Positions 21,014 to 29,834 are shown, numbered from the stretch's first letter. The stretch: DNA of 64,000 nt from PNNG01 sp046291695 (GCA_046291695.1 JBKBSO010000012.1:60725-124724); one strand, 5' to 3'. Notes: a model not told the origin generated them from the sequence alone. Program-made: numbers and translations.

Positions 21014-21376
21014 TTAATGCGTATTCGCATTGTCGCGGTACTGGCAACAGCCGGGCAATTTGTCGTAAACTTCTTTTTTAGCTTTCCGCTTTTCGGTATC
21101 GTGGCCAACACCTGCAATCAGCTCATGAATTTCATCTTCGCTGATTTTACGCGGATTGTAAACAATTTCAGCCTTTTTGGTATGACGGTTCCACGACGAA
21201 GCCATGATGCCATTGGCATCGAGGGCTGTATTGATTCTGCGCTCGCACATGCCACAATTGCCCGAAACGGTAATTTCGAGGGTGGCTTTTTTAGGTGGCT
21301 TTTGTGCTTGACTATCTGTTGTACTAATAAGGATGCCTGCAAGGGCTATGATGGTAATAAGAATGGTCTTTTTCAT
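21014..21376 (-). CDS. Exported heavy-metal-associated (HMA) domain protein
   Basis: 120 aa with an N-terminal signal peptide (first ~24 residues, ending DSQAQ) and an HMA-type ferredoxin-like fold carrying the metal-binding motif NCGMC. A second cysteine pair (PGCCQY) is near the C-terminus. It is expected to bind a soft metal ion such as copper in the periplasm. Ten base pairs separate it from the TonB receptor and 59 from the HYC_CC_PP gene, so the three probably form one operon. The metal is not defined by the sequence. Confidence 0.88.
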   Translation of the reverse strand: MKKTILITIIALAGILISTTDSQAQKPPKKATLEITVSGNCGMCERRINTALDANGIMASSWNRHTKKAEIVYNPRKISEDEIHELIAGVGHDTEKRKAKKEVYDKLPGCCQYRDNANTH

Positions 21377-21435
21377 GATGTTGTTATTTTGATTTTTTAA
21401 TAGATGATTATTTCATTCGAGCTACTGAAGCACGT

Positions 21436-21819
21436 CTATATCAACCAACTATCAAAAACAAGAAACAAATTAGCACCTCCAAACCTGGGCGGTGGGGCAT
21501 GCGCGCCATGAATTTCCGGAGCAACCTGAACATCGGCAATATCCACTACCACAACCAACGGCTGCACGGCAAATACACTGGTATTTACTAAAACAAAGGA
21601 ACCGTCATATACATGATCGTCTTGAAATACAATTTCCTGCTGTTCGGTATCACAACAATCTGAAGGCTCTTCGTCGATCGGGCAAAGACCACAATCAGGG
21701 GTGCGAAGCTCATAAAAACTGATTTGCTTTACCCTGCCCAAGCAGTAATGATAACTGGCCAGTACCGGAAGGCTGCTGAGCAGATACACAAACACAAACA
21801 TGGTTTTAAGCAATCGCAT
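21436..21819 (-). CDS. HYC_CC_PP family protein
   Basis: 127 aa from the ATG at 21819; a longer frame starts with TTG at 21834 but gives a less typical signal peptide. After a hydrophobic N-terminus it has the hallmark HYC (in SYHYCLG), a CC pair (SDCCD) with further cysteines (DCGLC), and a PP pair (HAPPPRFGG), the three marks that name this Bacteroidota family. The biochemical role is unknown. The family recurs with HMA-domain proteins and TonB receptors, as here. It is transcribed away from the beta-barrel gene at 21892, sharing a 72-bp intergenic region with a 14-bp palindrome. Confidence 0.8.
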   Translation of the reverse strand: MRLLKTMFVFVYLLSSLPVLASYHYCLGRVKQISFYELRTPDCGLCPIDEEPSDCCDTEQQEIVFQDDHVYDGSFVLVNTSVFAVQPLVVVVDIADVQVAPEIHGAHAPPPRFGGANLFLVFDSWLI

Positions 21820-21853
21820 GCTACAAAGAAGCAAAATTTTTGGGAAAAATTAG

Positions 21854-21867
21854 GTAACTATAGTTAC
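21854..21867. promoter_or_regulatory. 14-bp perfect palindrome in a divergent promoter region
   Basis: GTAACTATAGTTAC is its own reverse complement and lies midway between two divergent starts (21819 minus, 21892 plus). TTACTTTG, close to the TAnnTTTG -7 box, overlaps its right half. It could be an operator for a regulator of the metal operon, the beta-barrel gene, or both. No regulator gene is adjacent. Confidence 0.5.
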
Positions 21868-21891
21868 TTTGTAGGTATTAACGTTGTACGT

Positions 21892-22512
21892 ATGAAAAAA
21901 TTCCTTTTGCTGCCGTTTTGTTTGGTTTTCGCTTTCGCTGCGGAAGCCCAGATCTTTCAACTAGGCATCCGCGGAGGCCTTAGTTCTTATAATGTGCGCT
22001 ATCAGGATTTTACCAACATCAATAACTTTTCGCTTGAATCAAACTCTAAAACCGGGGTCCATCTGGGTTTTTACAGCCGTATTCAGGTAGCAGGCTTTTA
22101 CGTACAACCAGAATTGCTCTATAACCGCACCGGCTCGAGCATCACCACTACCGCACCCAATGGTGTAAGTACAGTCTCCGATCTTACTTTCCAGCGTATA
22201 GATATTCCCGTTTTGGCAGGCAAACGCTTTTTTAGGATATTTCGCGCCAATGCTGGACCTGTTTTCTCCAGCTTACTCCGCGCCGAACTCGAAGAAAACA
22301 ACGTTTCTTCTAACATAAGCACCGCCTATCGTAACAGCACCGTTGGCTTTCAAATTGGCGCCGGTCTTGATATTTGGAAACTTATTATCGACTTAAAATA
22401 CGAAGGCAGCCTGGGTAAATTCGGCGAATCAATCAATGCCGGTGGCCAAAGTTTTGCTACCGATGCCCGACCCAGCCAATGGCTACTTTCGGTAGGTTAT
22501 CGTGTTTTCTAA
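21892..22512 (+). CDS. Outer-membrane beta-barrel (PorT-like) family protein
   Basis: 206 aa from the ATG at 21892; the frame is open further upstream, but only this start gives a signal peptide (MKKFLLLPFCLVFAFAAEAQ). The rest is alternating beta-strand sequence with motifs such as LGIRGGLSSYNV, an acidic-asparagine loop region and a terminal aromatic residue (SVGYRVF). That is typical of the small PorT-type outer-membrane barrels common in Bacteroidota. Not necessarily PorT of the type IX system; no specific role can be assigned. Confidence 0.85.
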   Translation: MKKFLLLPFCLVFAFAAEAQIFQLGIRGGLSSYNVRYQDFTNINNFSLESNSKTGVHLGFYSRIQVAGFYVQPELLYNRTGSSITTTAPNGVSTVSDLTFQRIDIPVLAGKRFFRIFRANAGPVFSSLLRAELEENNVSSNISTAYRNSTVGFQIGAGLDIWKLIIDLKYEGSLGKFGESINAGGQSFATDARPSQWLLSVGYRVF

Positions 22513-22529
22513 TTGATTAATTTCGCGGG

Positions 22530-23426
22530 ATGAAAACCCGCCTGCTGGTACACGGCTCATTGCTGTTAACCGCACTGTTTTACGGCGCCTCCTATACCGT
22601 TGCCAAGGAGGTCATGCCGCGTTTGATTGCTCCTCCAGCCTTTATTTTCTTCCGGGTGGTAATTGCCTGCTTTTTCTTTTGGGCGGTACACCCCTTAGTG
22701 CAAAAAAACCGACCAAAACTACCCAAAAAAGATCTGGCCTACCTGGCCTTGTGCGCCTTTTTTGGTGTTGCCGGCAATATGCTGTTGTTCTTCCAAGGCC
22801 TTTCCATCAGCTCTCCCATCAACGCCTCGGTCATCATGATTACCACCCCCATTTTTATCTTGGCCTTCGCTTCTTTCTACCTGAAAGAAAAAATGGGTTG
22901 GAAAAAACTCAGTGGTATCGCCCTGGGAACTACAGGTGCGATCATGCTTATTCTGAGCGCCGAAACTGTTTTTGCTCGTGGCGGCAGCTACAATTCTTCA
23001 CTCGGCAACCTCATGGTTATGCTGAACGCCATGTTTTTCGCCATCTACCTCGTACTTATCAAACCCATGATGGCCAAGTACGATACCTTTAGCGTAGTTA
23101 AATGGCTTTTCCTTTTCGGAAGCCTCATGGTGCTTCCTTTTGGCGTTCCGCATTTGGCCGAAATTCCCTGGCACGAATTCGACCGTCAGGCCTGGAGCGC
23201 CTTCTGGTTTATTGTGGTAGGCATCAGCATTGCCGCCTACTGGCTGAATGCCTGGGCCCTTAAACATACCAAAGCCTCGGTAGTGGGCACCTACATTTAC
23301 CTGCAACCCCTGCTCGCTACCCTCATCGCCCTTTGGGCCGGTCGCGATAAACTCCTGCCCGAACAGGCTTTTTACGGATTACTCATCTTTGCCGGGGTGT
23401 ACCTGGTAAGCGATGCCAAAAAATAA
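22530..23426 (+). CDS. EamA/DMT-family transporter
   Basis: 298 aa, about ten hydrophobic segments arranged as two EamA repeats, a fold of inner-membrane drug/metabolite exporters. The first repeat has the usual small-residue start (LFYGASYTVAKEV) and the second ends in KHTKASVVGTYIYLQPLLA, both typical. The substrate cannot be told. It starts 17 bp after the beta-barrel gene, so the two may be co-transcribed. Confidence 0.9.
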   Translation: MKTRLLVHGSLLLTALFYGASYTVAKEVMPRLIAPPAFIFFRVVIACFFFWAVHPLVQKNRPKLPKKDLAYLALCAFFGVAGNMLLFFQGLSISSPINASVIMITTPIFILAFASFYLKEKMGWKKLSGIALGTTGAIMLILSAETVFARGGSYNSSLGNLMVMLNAMFFAIYLVLIKPMMAKYDTFSVVKWLFLFGSLMVLPFGVPHLAEIPWHEFDRQAWSAFWFIVVGISIAAYWLNAWALKHTKASVVGTYIYLQPLLATLIALWAGRDKLLPEQAFYGLLIFAGVYLVSDAKK

Positions 23427-23430
23427 GTGC

Positions 23431-23438
23431 TATTTTTG
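23431..23438 (+). promoter_or_regulatory. Probable -7 box for yicC-gmk-nadD
   Basis: TATTTTTG matches the Bacteroidota TAnnTTTG consensus and lies 17 bp before the yicC ATG. No good TTG element was found at the usual upstream distance. Confidence 0.45.
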
Positions 23439-23455
23439 CAACTTATCAGTCCGTT

Positions 23456-24322
23456 ATGATCCGATCAATGACCGGCTATGGCAAAGCTTCAGCACAGCTG
23501 AGCGTTGGTGTAGTTTCCGTAGAAATACGCTCCCTAAACAGTAAATTTCTCGACCTGAGCCTGCGCATGCCCCGAAATCTGCAGGACAAAGAATACGCTA
23601 TCCGTAACTTGCTCACCGCACCCCTCGAAAGGGGAAAAATTACTGTGAATATTCAAGTCGAAAAAGCCATCGATGGCAAAATTGGGCTGATCAACAGTGA
23701 TTTATTTCGGTCGTACCACCAAGAGCTAAATCAGTTAGCAGAGGAATGTGGTCTCGACAAAAGCGGATTACTCGACGCCATCATGCGCATTCCCGAAATA
23801 GCCAGCGGTGAAACAGAAACAGAAATAGGATGGTGGCCCGAACTCGAAAAACTTATTGCACAGGCCATTCAACAATTTAACCAGTTCCGTACCGAAGAAG
23901 GCTCAAAAACAGCCGAGGATATGCTCTCTTGCGTAAAAAGCATCGAAGAAGACCTAGCTGCAGTGCCTAATTACGAAAAAGAACGCATCGACAATATCCG
24001 CACCCGTATCCAAAATGGCCTCGACATGTTTAGCGAACAAGAAAAAATAGACATGAATCGCTTTGAACAAGAATTGGTCTATTATCTCGAAAAACTGGAT
24101 GTAAGCGAAGAAAAACAGCGATTAGCCCAACATTGCGCCTTTTTTCGCACTAACCTCAAATCGGGCGCGGGCGGAAAAAAACTTGGTTTCATCGCTCAGG
24201 AAATGGGCCGCGAAATCAATACCCTGGGCTCTAAATGCAATCATGTCGAAATCCAGAAACTGGTGGTAAACATGAAGAACGAACTCGAAAAAATCAAAGA
24301 GCAAGTGCTGAACGTATTGTAA
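23456..24322 (+). CDS. yicC: YicC-family endoribonuclease
   Basis: 288 aa, normal family length. The N-terminus IRSMTGYGKA and the C-terminal GSKCNHVEIQKLVVNMK are signature segments of YicC/YloC, a widespread RNase family often next to guanylate kinase, as here (1-bp gap to gmk). The operon yicC-gmk-nadD is driven by the box at 23431. Confidence 0.93.
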   Translation: MIRSMTGYGKASAQLSVGVVSVEIRSLNSKFLDLSLRMPRNLQDKEYAIRNLLTAPLERGKITVNIQVEKAIDGKIGLINSDLFRSYHQELNQLAEECGLDKSGLLDAIMRIPEIASGETETEIGWWPELEKLIAQAIQQFNQFRTEEGSKTAEDMLSCVKSIEEDLAAVPNYEKERIDNIRTRIQNGLDMFSEQEKIDMNRFEQELVYYLEKLDVSEEKQRLAQHCAFFRTNLKSGAGGKKLGFIAQEMGREINTLGSKCNHVEIQKLVVNMKNELEKIKEQVLNVL

Positions 24323-24323
24323 A

Positions 24324-24893
24324 GTGAACGGCAAACTCATCATATTCAGCGCCCCGTCCGGATCAGGAAAAACCACCCTGGTACATCACCTCATTGCTGT
24401 ACTCCCTGAACTGCGCTTTTCCATTTCTGCCACTAGTCGCGAAAAACGTGGCCAAGAAGTAAACGGACGCGATTACTATTTCCTCAGCAATTCCGAATTC
24501 AAACAAAAAATTGCAAATAATGATTTTGTAGAATGGGAAGAAGTGTACAGTGACACCTACTATGGTACACTTCGATCCGAAATTGATCGTTTGCTTAAAG
24601 CCGGTAAATCAGTGATTTTTGATGTAGATGTACAAGGAGGCCTTAATATCAAAAAACAATATGGGCCGCAGGCCCTCGCGATTTTTGTACAAGCTGGCTC
24701 CCTCGAAGTGCTTCAACAACGCCTAACCCATCGCAATACCGAAAGCCCCGAAAAATTGCAAATGCGTCTCGATAAAGCCGCCACCGAAATGCAATATGCA
24801 AACCAATTCGACTACATATTGGTAAATGATGAATTGGAGCAAGCCAAACAAAAAGCTGTAGAAGTGGTTGGTGACTTCATACGAAACACATGA
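24324..24893 (+). CDS. gmk: Guanylate kinase
   Basis: 189 aa. It phosphorylates GMP to GDP using ATP in nucleotide metabolism. The P-loop is at the N-terminus (SAPSGSGKTT), followed by the GMP-binding segment SATSREKRGQEVNGRDYYF, all typical. The start is GTG at 24324, one base after the yicC stop. Its end overlaps nadD by four bases (ATGA), showing tight translational coupling. Confidence 0.96.
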   Translation: MNGKLIIFSAPSGSGKTTLVHHLIAVLPELRFSISATSREKRGQEVNGRDYYFLSNSEFKQKIANNDFVEWEEVYSDTYYGTLRSEIDRLLKAGKSVIFDVDVQGGLNIKKQYGPQALAIFVQAGSLEVLQQRLTHRNTESPEKLQMRLDKAATEMQYANQFDYILVNDELEQAKQKAVEVVGDFIRNT

Positions 24894-25465
24894 AAAAAAC
24901 CGGACTCTTTTTCGGATCTTTTAATCCGATTCATATTGGTCACCTTATCCTAGCTGAATATTTCGCTACCCAAACCGATTTGGATGAAGTTTGGCTGGTA
25001 GTAACACCACAAAATCCCCTCAAGAAAAAAGATAGCCTGCTCGACCAATACCTCCGACTCGATTTGGTACAACGCTCAGTAGCCGATAACCCCAAATTAC
25101 GAGCAACTGATGTAGAATTCAAACTCGACAAACCTTCTTATACAATTCATACCCTTGTTCATCTCCGTGAAAAACATCCCGATCGCAGCTTTACCCTCAT
25201 CATGGGCGAAGATAATTTGGTAAGTTTCCCGCGTTGGAAAAATCATGAACAAATCCTGCAGCAATTCGATGTAATGGTATATCCCCGTGTTGGGCAACAC
25301 CCAAGTGAATTGGCAGGCCACCCCCGCGTACAACTGGTACAAGCTCCAGTCATAGAAATTTCTTCGAGTCAAATACGTCAATACCTCAAAGCAGGCCAAA
25401 GTGTGCGCTACCTGCTGCCCGAAAGCATTCATGAAACCATTCTCAAAGAAGGCCTCTACAGCTAA
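24890..25465 (+). CDS. nadD: Nicotinate-nucleotide adenylyltransferase
   Basis: 191 aa. It joins nicotinate mononucleotide with ATP to make deamido-NAD in NAD synthesis. The nucleotidyltransferase motif GSFNPIHIGH is at residues ~8-18 and the second motif SSSQIR near the C-terminus. It ends the yicC-gmk-nadD operon. NadA, which acts earlier in the same pathway, starts about 400 bp away on the far side of the proposed replication origin. Confidence 0.95.
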   Translation: MKKTGLFFGSFNPIHIGHLILAEYFATQTDLDEVWLVVTPQNPLKKKDSLLDQYLRLDLVQRSVADNPKLRATDVEFKLDKPSYTIHTLVHLREKHPDRSFTLIMGEDNLVSFPRWKNHEQILQQFDVMVYPRVGQHPSELAGHPRVQLVQAPVIEISSSQIRQYLKAGQSVRYLLPESIHETILKEGLYS

Positions 25466-25504
25466 TTTAGGTGTATATTGTGTTTGCATTTTAACCCTCA
25501 CGGC

Positions 25505-25862
25505 TGTCTGTAAGCTTGTGGAAAAGGGTGGATAAGCTTGGTTTTAATCCCAAACCATGGTGCATAAACCCATGTGGAAAACAAAACCGCTTTAACTTAT
25601 ACAGCAAGCTGCGTATAAGTGCAAACATATACACAAGCTGTACACGGCTTTAGGCTTGTCAACAGCTATGGATAAAGCCTGTACACAGCTGTGGATAATG
25701 ATCTAAATCATTTCATTCTAAGGAACTTTGGCAGAATTTTGCTGTTAACAAGACTGTGTAAAGCTGTGGGTATCCACTTCCGCAAGTTAAGTTTTTGAAA
25801 TATGCCAACATTTCCACAGCCCTAATAACAATAACAAACTTTTAAAAAGAATTAATGATAGT
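25505..25862. other. Candidate chromosomal replication origin (oriC)
   Basis: A gene-free stretch dense in DnaA-box-like 9-mers: a perfect TGTGGATAA at 25690-25698, two TGTGGAAAA (25517-25525, 25573-25581), and single-mismatch versions at 25527, 25610, 25627, 25667, 25755 and 25810. An AT-rich tract (about 25785-25862) that could unwind lies to the right. The + strand is C-rich to the left (hand count 25141-25440: 58 G, 81 C) and neutral to G-rich to the right (25981-26280: 66 G, 59 C; 31141-31320: 52 G, 27 C), as expected where replication forks diverge. Most genes on each side run away from it, and parS-like sites lie 9-14.5 kb to the right. No dnaA gene is adjacent. Confidence 0.65.
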
Positions 25863-25868
25863 TTGGGT

Positions 25869-26879
25869 ATGTACACAAATGAATGGAGATTTGCTGAAGA
25901 TATGTTGACCGAAAAAGGATACCTCAATTTAGCTGTTGATCCCACGCTCAATTTGGTTGAAGAAATCAATCGATTGAAAAAAGCAAAGAATGCCGTTTTG
26001 CTTGCTCACTATTACCAAACCGGCGATATACAGGATGTTGCCGATTTTTTGGGTGATAGTTTAGGTTTGGCGCAAAAAGCTGCTCAAACTGATGCCGATA
26101 TCATCTTATTTGCAGGGGTGCATTTTATGGCGGAAACAGCAAAAATTCTGAATCCATCTAAAAAAGTTTTGCTACCCGATTTAAACGCGGGTTGCAGCTT
26201 GGCTGATAGTGCGCCTACCGATTTGTTTCGGCGTTTTAAAAATGACCATCCGGAACACATCGTGATTTCTTATATCAATTGCACAGCAGAAATAAAGGCT
26301 TTATCCGACATCATCTGTACTTCGAGCAATGCGGTACAAATTGTGGAAAGCTTGCCTAAAGACCAACCAATTATTTTTGCCCCCGATAAAAACCTGGGTG
26401 CCTGGATCAACAAAATTACAAGCCGCAATATGTTGTTGTGGAATGGAAGTTGTATGGTCCATGAAATATTTTCACTTGAAAAAATTACACAATTGATGCA
26501 TGAACATCCTGATGCTGAATTTATTGCACATCCGGAATGTGAAGCTGAATTGCTGGAGTTGGCTTCTTTCATCGGTTCCACTACGGCTTTACTTAACCAT
26601 AGCAAAAACAGTTCGAAGAACAAATTTATCGTAGGTACAGAAACAGGCATCATCCATCAAATGGAGCTGGCTTCACCGCACAAACAATTTATTCCTGCTC
26701 CACCCACCACCAATTGTGCTTGTAACGACTGTCCGCATATGAAACTTAATACGCTCGAAAAAGTGTACCTGGCCTTGCAATACGAACAGCCCGAACTGCA
26801 TATGGATGAAAGTTTACGTTTGTCGGCATTAAAACCCATCCAAAGGATGCTGGATTTATCAGTGCAATTTGGCTTGTAA
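25869..26879 (+). CDS. nadA: Quinolinate synthase A
   Basis: 336 aa from the ATG at 25869; a TTG at 25863 or the ATG at 25902 are possible alternative starts. It condenses iminoaspartate with dihydroxyacetone phosphate to quinolinate in NAD synthesis and carries a 4Fe-4S cluster. The three conserved cysteine contexts are present: LNAGCSLAD, NGSCMVHE and NDCPHM. The N-terminal substrate motif LAHYYQ is also clear. It follows directly on the proposed oriC. Confidence 0.94.
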   Translation: MYTNEWRFAEDMLTEKGYLNLAVDPTLNLVEEINRLKKAKNAVLLAHYYQTGDIQDVADFLGDSLGLAQKAAQTDADIILFAGVHFMAETAKILNPSKKVLLPDLNAGCSLADSAPTDLFRRFKNDHPEHIVISYINCTAEIKALSDIICTSSNAVQIVESLPKDQPIIFAPDKNLGAWINKITSRNMLLWNGSCMVHEIFSLEKITQLMHEHPDAEFIAHPECEAELLELASFIGSTTALLNHSKNSSKNKFIVGTETGIIHQMELASPHKQFIPAPPTTNCACNDCPHMKLNTLEKVYLALQYEQPELHMDESLRLSALKPIQRMLDLSVQFGL

Positions 26880-26894
26880 TTACGAAATTGCAGG

Positions 26895-28037
26895 ATGATT
26901 TCTAAACTTCCTGAAACTACAGACAGTATTTTTTCGGTGATGAGTCGTTTGGCATTAACCTACAATGCCATGAATCTGGCACAGGGTTTTCCCGATTTTG
27001 ATCCGGATTCGCAGTTGTGCGAGCTGGTGCATAAGGCCATGAAAAATGGCAGGAATCAGTATGCGCCTATGCCTGGTTTGCTGCAACTTCGTGAAGAAAT
27101 AGCCTTAAAAACCCAAGCATGCTATGGCCATTTACCTGACGCACAAACCGAAATCACAGTTACTGCAGGAGCTACGCAGGCTTTATTTACTGCTATTCAA
27201 GCCCTTGTACATCCGGGCGACGAAGTAATTCTATTGGATCCGGCTTATGATGCATATGATCCGGCAGTACGTTTGGCAGGCGGCCTACCAATTCATGTGC
27301 CCATGGCCTTTTCAAATGGTGCTTTTCATTTCGATTGGAATGCAGTAAAGGAGGCCATGAACCCCAAAACAAAGCTACTCCTGTTGAACCACCCCAATAA
27401 TCCCAGTGGTACTACTTTGAAATTAGACGACATCAAAGCCATTACCAATTTGATGCAACAGTTTCCGTTTTTAGTGCTTTCAGATGAGGTTTACGAACAT
27501 ATGGTGTTCGACGATCAGCCATTTTTGTCGCTCTTTCGTTTTCCTGAAATCAGGCAACGCTGTATGGTGGTAAGTTCTTTTGGGAAAACCTACCACAGCA
27601 CAGGCTGGAAAATTGGTTATATCATTGGACCTGCATTATTGAGTAATGAGTTTAGAAAAGTGCATCAATTCAATGTGTTTTCGGTGAATACACCTATGCA
27701 ACAAGCTTATGCCGATTTTTTAAGTGTAGACAAAAGCTATGAACAACTGCCGTCTTTTTATCAGCAAAAGCGGGATTTATTTATAGATATCCTTCAAAAT
27801 AGCCGATTCAAATTTGTGCCAACCGAAGCAACCTATTTTCAATTGGCAGATTACAGCGATATCGCTCAGGATAACGATATAGATTTTACGCAACAATTAG
27901 TGGCCGATAAAAAGCTGAGTTTAATTCCACTTTCTCCTTTTATGGCTGTAGATAAGCAATACAAATTGGTTCGATTTTGCTTTGCCAAATCGGATAGCTT
28001 TTTAAAATCAGCAGGAGATCAGATATGTCAACTCTAA
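26895..28037 (+). CDS. PLP-dependent aminotransferase, methionine/glutamine type (YbdL/MtnE-like)
   Basis: 380 aa, fold-type I aminotransferase. Visible motifs: MNLAQGFPDFD near the start, GATQALF, LNHPNNPSGT, SDEVYEHMVF, and the PLP-lysine segment SSFGKTYHSTGWKIGY. This pattern fits the kynurenine/methionine aminotransferase branch that regenerates methionine from its keto acid using glutamine. It overlaps by 13 bp a nitrilase-family omega-amidase gene, the enzyme that removes the keto acid of glutamine, and this pairing supports the assignment. Specificity remains inferred. Confidence 0.88.
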   Translation: MISKLPETTDSIFSVMSRLALTYNAMNLAQGFPDFDPDSQLCELVHKAMKNGRNQYAPMPGLLQLREEIALKTQACYGHLPDAQTEITVTAGATQALFTAIQALVHPGDEVILLDPAYDAYDPAVRLAGGLPIHVPMAFSNGAFHFDWNAVKEAMNPKTKLLLLNHPNNPSGTTLKLDDIKAITNLMQQFPFLVLSDEVYEHMVFDDQPFLSLFRFPEIRQRCMVVSSFGKTYHSTGWKIGYIIGPALLSNEFRKVHQFNVFSVNTPMQQAYADFLSVDKSYEQLPSFYQQKRDLFIDILQNSRFKFVPTEATYFQLADYSDIAQDNDIDFTQQLVADKKLSLIPLSPFMAVDKQYKLVRFCFAKSDSFLKSAGDQICQL

Positions 28038-28810
28038 AATTAGCGGTATTGCAAACCGATTTGGTCTGGGAAGACAAATCGGCCAATCTTAAACAAATCG
28101 GCGATCAATTGGTCGCACTTGAAGAACAGGTCGATTTGGTGCTACTTCCTGAAATGTTCGCTACCGGTTTTACAATGAATGTGAAGCACACTTGGTCGAG
28201 CATGGATGGGGTAGAGGTTCAATGGATGCAACAGCAAGCCAAACGGCTAAATACCACGCTTGGTGGTTCTTTGCATATTTTTGAAGATGGTAAACATTAC
28301 AATCGTTTTCTTTTGGTTAATGCAGATGGTATTGTGGCGGCTTATGATAAACGACATTTGTTTGCCTTAGCGGGAGAAGATGAGCATTATACGGCAGGTT
28401 TGGCACATAGCGATGTGCAACTCGGCGATTGGAAAATACGGTTACAAATTTGTTACGATTTGCGTTTTCCCGTTTGGGCCCGCAATACCAGCGAATACGA
28501 TCTGCTGGTATATGTGGCCAATTGGCCTGAGCGACGTGCTTTTGCCTGGCAACAATTGCTCATTGCACGCGCCATCGAAAACCAGGCTTATGTAGTAGGC
28601 GTTAATCGTATTGGTACCGATGGTCAGGGTATTCCATACAATGGGGGTTCGGCGGTAATTGATCCAATGGGTGAAACTTTATGGACCAAAAAGGATGAAG
28701 CAGCCCTGGCTGTAATTAGCCTCGATTTGACGTATCTTCGTGAATTACGAACAAAGTTGCCCTTTTGGCGCGATCGTGATGAATTTAAGTTGATTACAAA
28801 TGACAAATGA
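28025..28810 (+). CDS. Nitrilase-family amidohydrolase, probable omega-amidase (YafV-like)
   Basis: 261 aa with the nitrilase Glu-Lys-Cys triad in order: E in LPEMFATGF, K in YDKRHLFALAGE, C in QICYDLRFP. The segment FALAGEDEHYTAG is typical of the YafV/NIT2 omega-amidases, which hydrolyse 2-oxoglutaramate or 2-oxosuccinamate to the 2-oxo acid and ammonia. It overlaps the aminotransferase gene upstream by 13 bp and a small conserved gene downstream by 11 bp. Confidence 0.88.
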   Translation: MSTLKLAVLQTDLVWEDKSANLKQIGDQLVALEEQVDLVLLPEMFATGFTMNVKHTWSSMDGVEVQWMQQQAKRLNTTLGGSLHIFEDGKHYNRFLLVNADGIVAAYDKRHLFALAGEDEHYTAGLAHSDVQLGDWKIRLQICYDLRFPVWARNTSEYDLLVYVANWPERRAFAWQQLLIARAIENQAYVVGVNRIGTDGQGIPYNGGSAVIDPMGETLWTKKDEAALAVISLDLTYLRELRTKLPFWRDRDEFKLITNDK

Positions 28811-29159
28811 ATTTGACCTGCGATGGCAGGAATTATTGGTGAAATTAGAAGCGGACTTTGGAAAAATACCCGATTTACAAACCGTGATATTTCTGGTAGG
28901 TGTGAATGTATTGGGTCAAGGTGCCCGAAAGTTCAGCAAAGAAGAAAAACAAGACTTGATGCATATTGCCATTTGTGAACTGCTTAGCCTGGCAGGATAT
29001 TATGAACTGAATGGTAGGGATGTTGATGGTTGGCCTCATTACACACTACTCAAACCATTACCTGCGTTTAACTTGCTTGAACAAGAAGAAGTGTTGAAGG
29101 GCTATTGCTTACAGTATTTCGAAGAGATTGAATATATTGTTGCTGAAAAACAAGTTTAA
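28800..29159 (+). CDS. Small conserved-looking hypothetical protein (119 aa)
   Basis: I do not recognise a named family. The protein is soluble, mostly helical and acidic, with no signal peptide and no cysteine cluster. Segments such as FLVGVNVLGQG and ELNGRDVDGWPHY look conserved in character. It overlaps the omega-amidase gene by 11 bp and is followed 3 bp later by the cyclophilin gene, so it is a real member of this operon. Confidence 0.75.
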   Translation: MTNEFDLRWQELLVKLEADFGKIPDLQTVIFLVGVNVLGQGARKFSKEEKQDLMHIAICELLSLAGYYELNGRDVDGWPHYTLLKPLPAFNLLEQEEVLKGYCLQYFEEIEYIVAEKQV

Positions 29160-29162
29160 ACC

Positions 29163-29834
29163 ATGAAAAAAATTATTGTACTCGCATTGGGTCTGCTGTT
29201 TATGGCAGATGCATCACAAGCTCAAAAATCTAAAAAAGATAAAGAAGTGCTGATAGAAATGGAAACCTCTGAAGGGGTAATGCTTTTAAAGCTTTACAAC
29301 CAAACCCCGCAGCATCGCGATAATATGGTGAAGCTGGTAAAACAAGGATATTACGACGGTTTGTTGTTTCACCGGGTAATTAAAGATTTTATGATTCAGG
29401 GAGGAGATCCGGATTCTCGTGGAGCAAAACCTGGTCAGATGCTGGGTCAGGGAGGTCCAGGATATACCATTCCGGCCGAAATTGTAGATAGCCTCATTCA
29501 CAAAAAAGGGGCTTTGGCTGCTGCTCGGATGGGCGATCAGGTAAATCCGCAAAAAGCCTCTTCAGGAAGTCAGTTTTATATTGTGCAAGGTCGGAGGTTT
29601 GGAGAAGGTGAACTCAAAGGTATGGAAGCCCGCACGGGCCGTAAGTATAGCGATGCTGAAAAGCAAGTTTATGGCAGTTTGGGAGGTACCCCACACCTCG
29701 ATGGGGGCTACACCGTTTTTGGTGAATTGGTTACGGGTTTTGATGTGCTCGATAAAATTGCCAACGGACCTTTAGCACCTGGTGATCGCCCGGCTAAAGA
29801 TGTGGTGATTATAAAGGCGAGGGTGTTGGAATAA
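29163..29834 (+). CDS. Cyclophilin-type peptidyl-prolyl isomerase, exported
   Basis: 223 aa with a signal peptide (MKKIIVLALGLLFMADASQA). The cyclophilin core has FHRVIKDFMIQGGDP, then GSQFYIV and LDGGYTVFGEL. It speeds cis-trans isomerisation of proline bonds during protein folding, here in the periplasm. It carries a family-typical insert around KGMEARTGRKYSDAE. Its stop overlaps the next start (TAATG). Confidence 0.93.
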   Translation: MKKIIVLALGLLFMADASQAQKSKKDKEVLIEMETSEGVMLLKLYNQTPQHRDNMVKLVKQGYYDGLLFHRVIKDFMIQGGDPDSRGAKPGQMLGQGGPGYTIPAEIVDSLIHKKGALAAARMGDQVNPQKASSGSQFYIVQGRRFGEGELKGMEARTGRKYSDAEKQVYGSLGGTPHLDGGYTVFGELVTGFDVLDKIANGPLAPGDRPAKDVVIIKARVLE

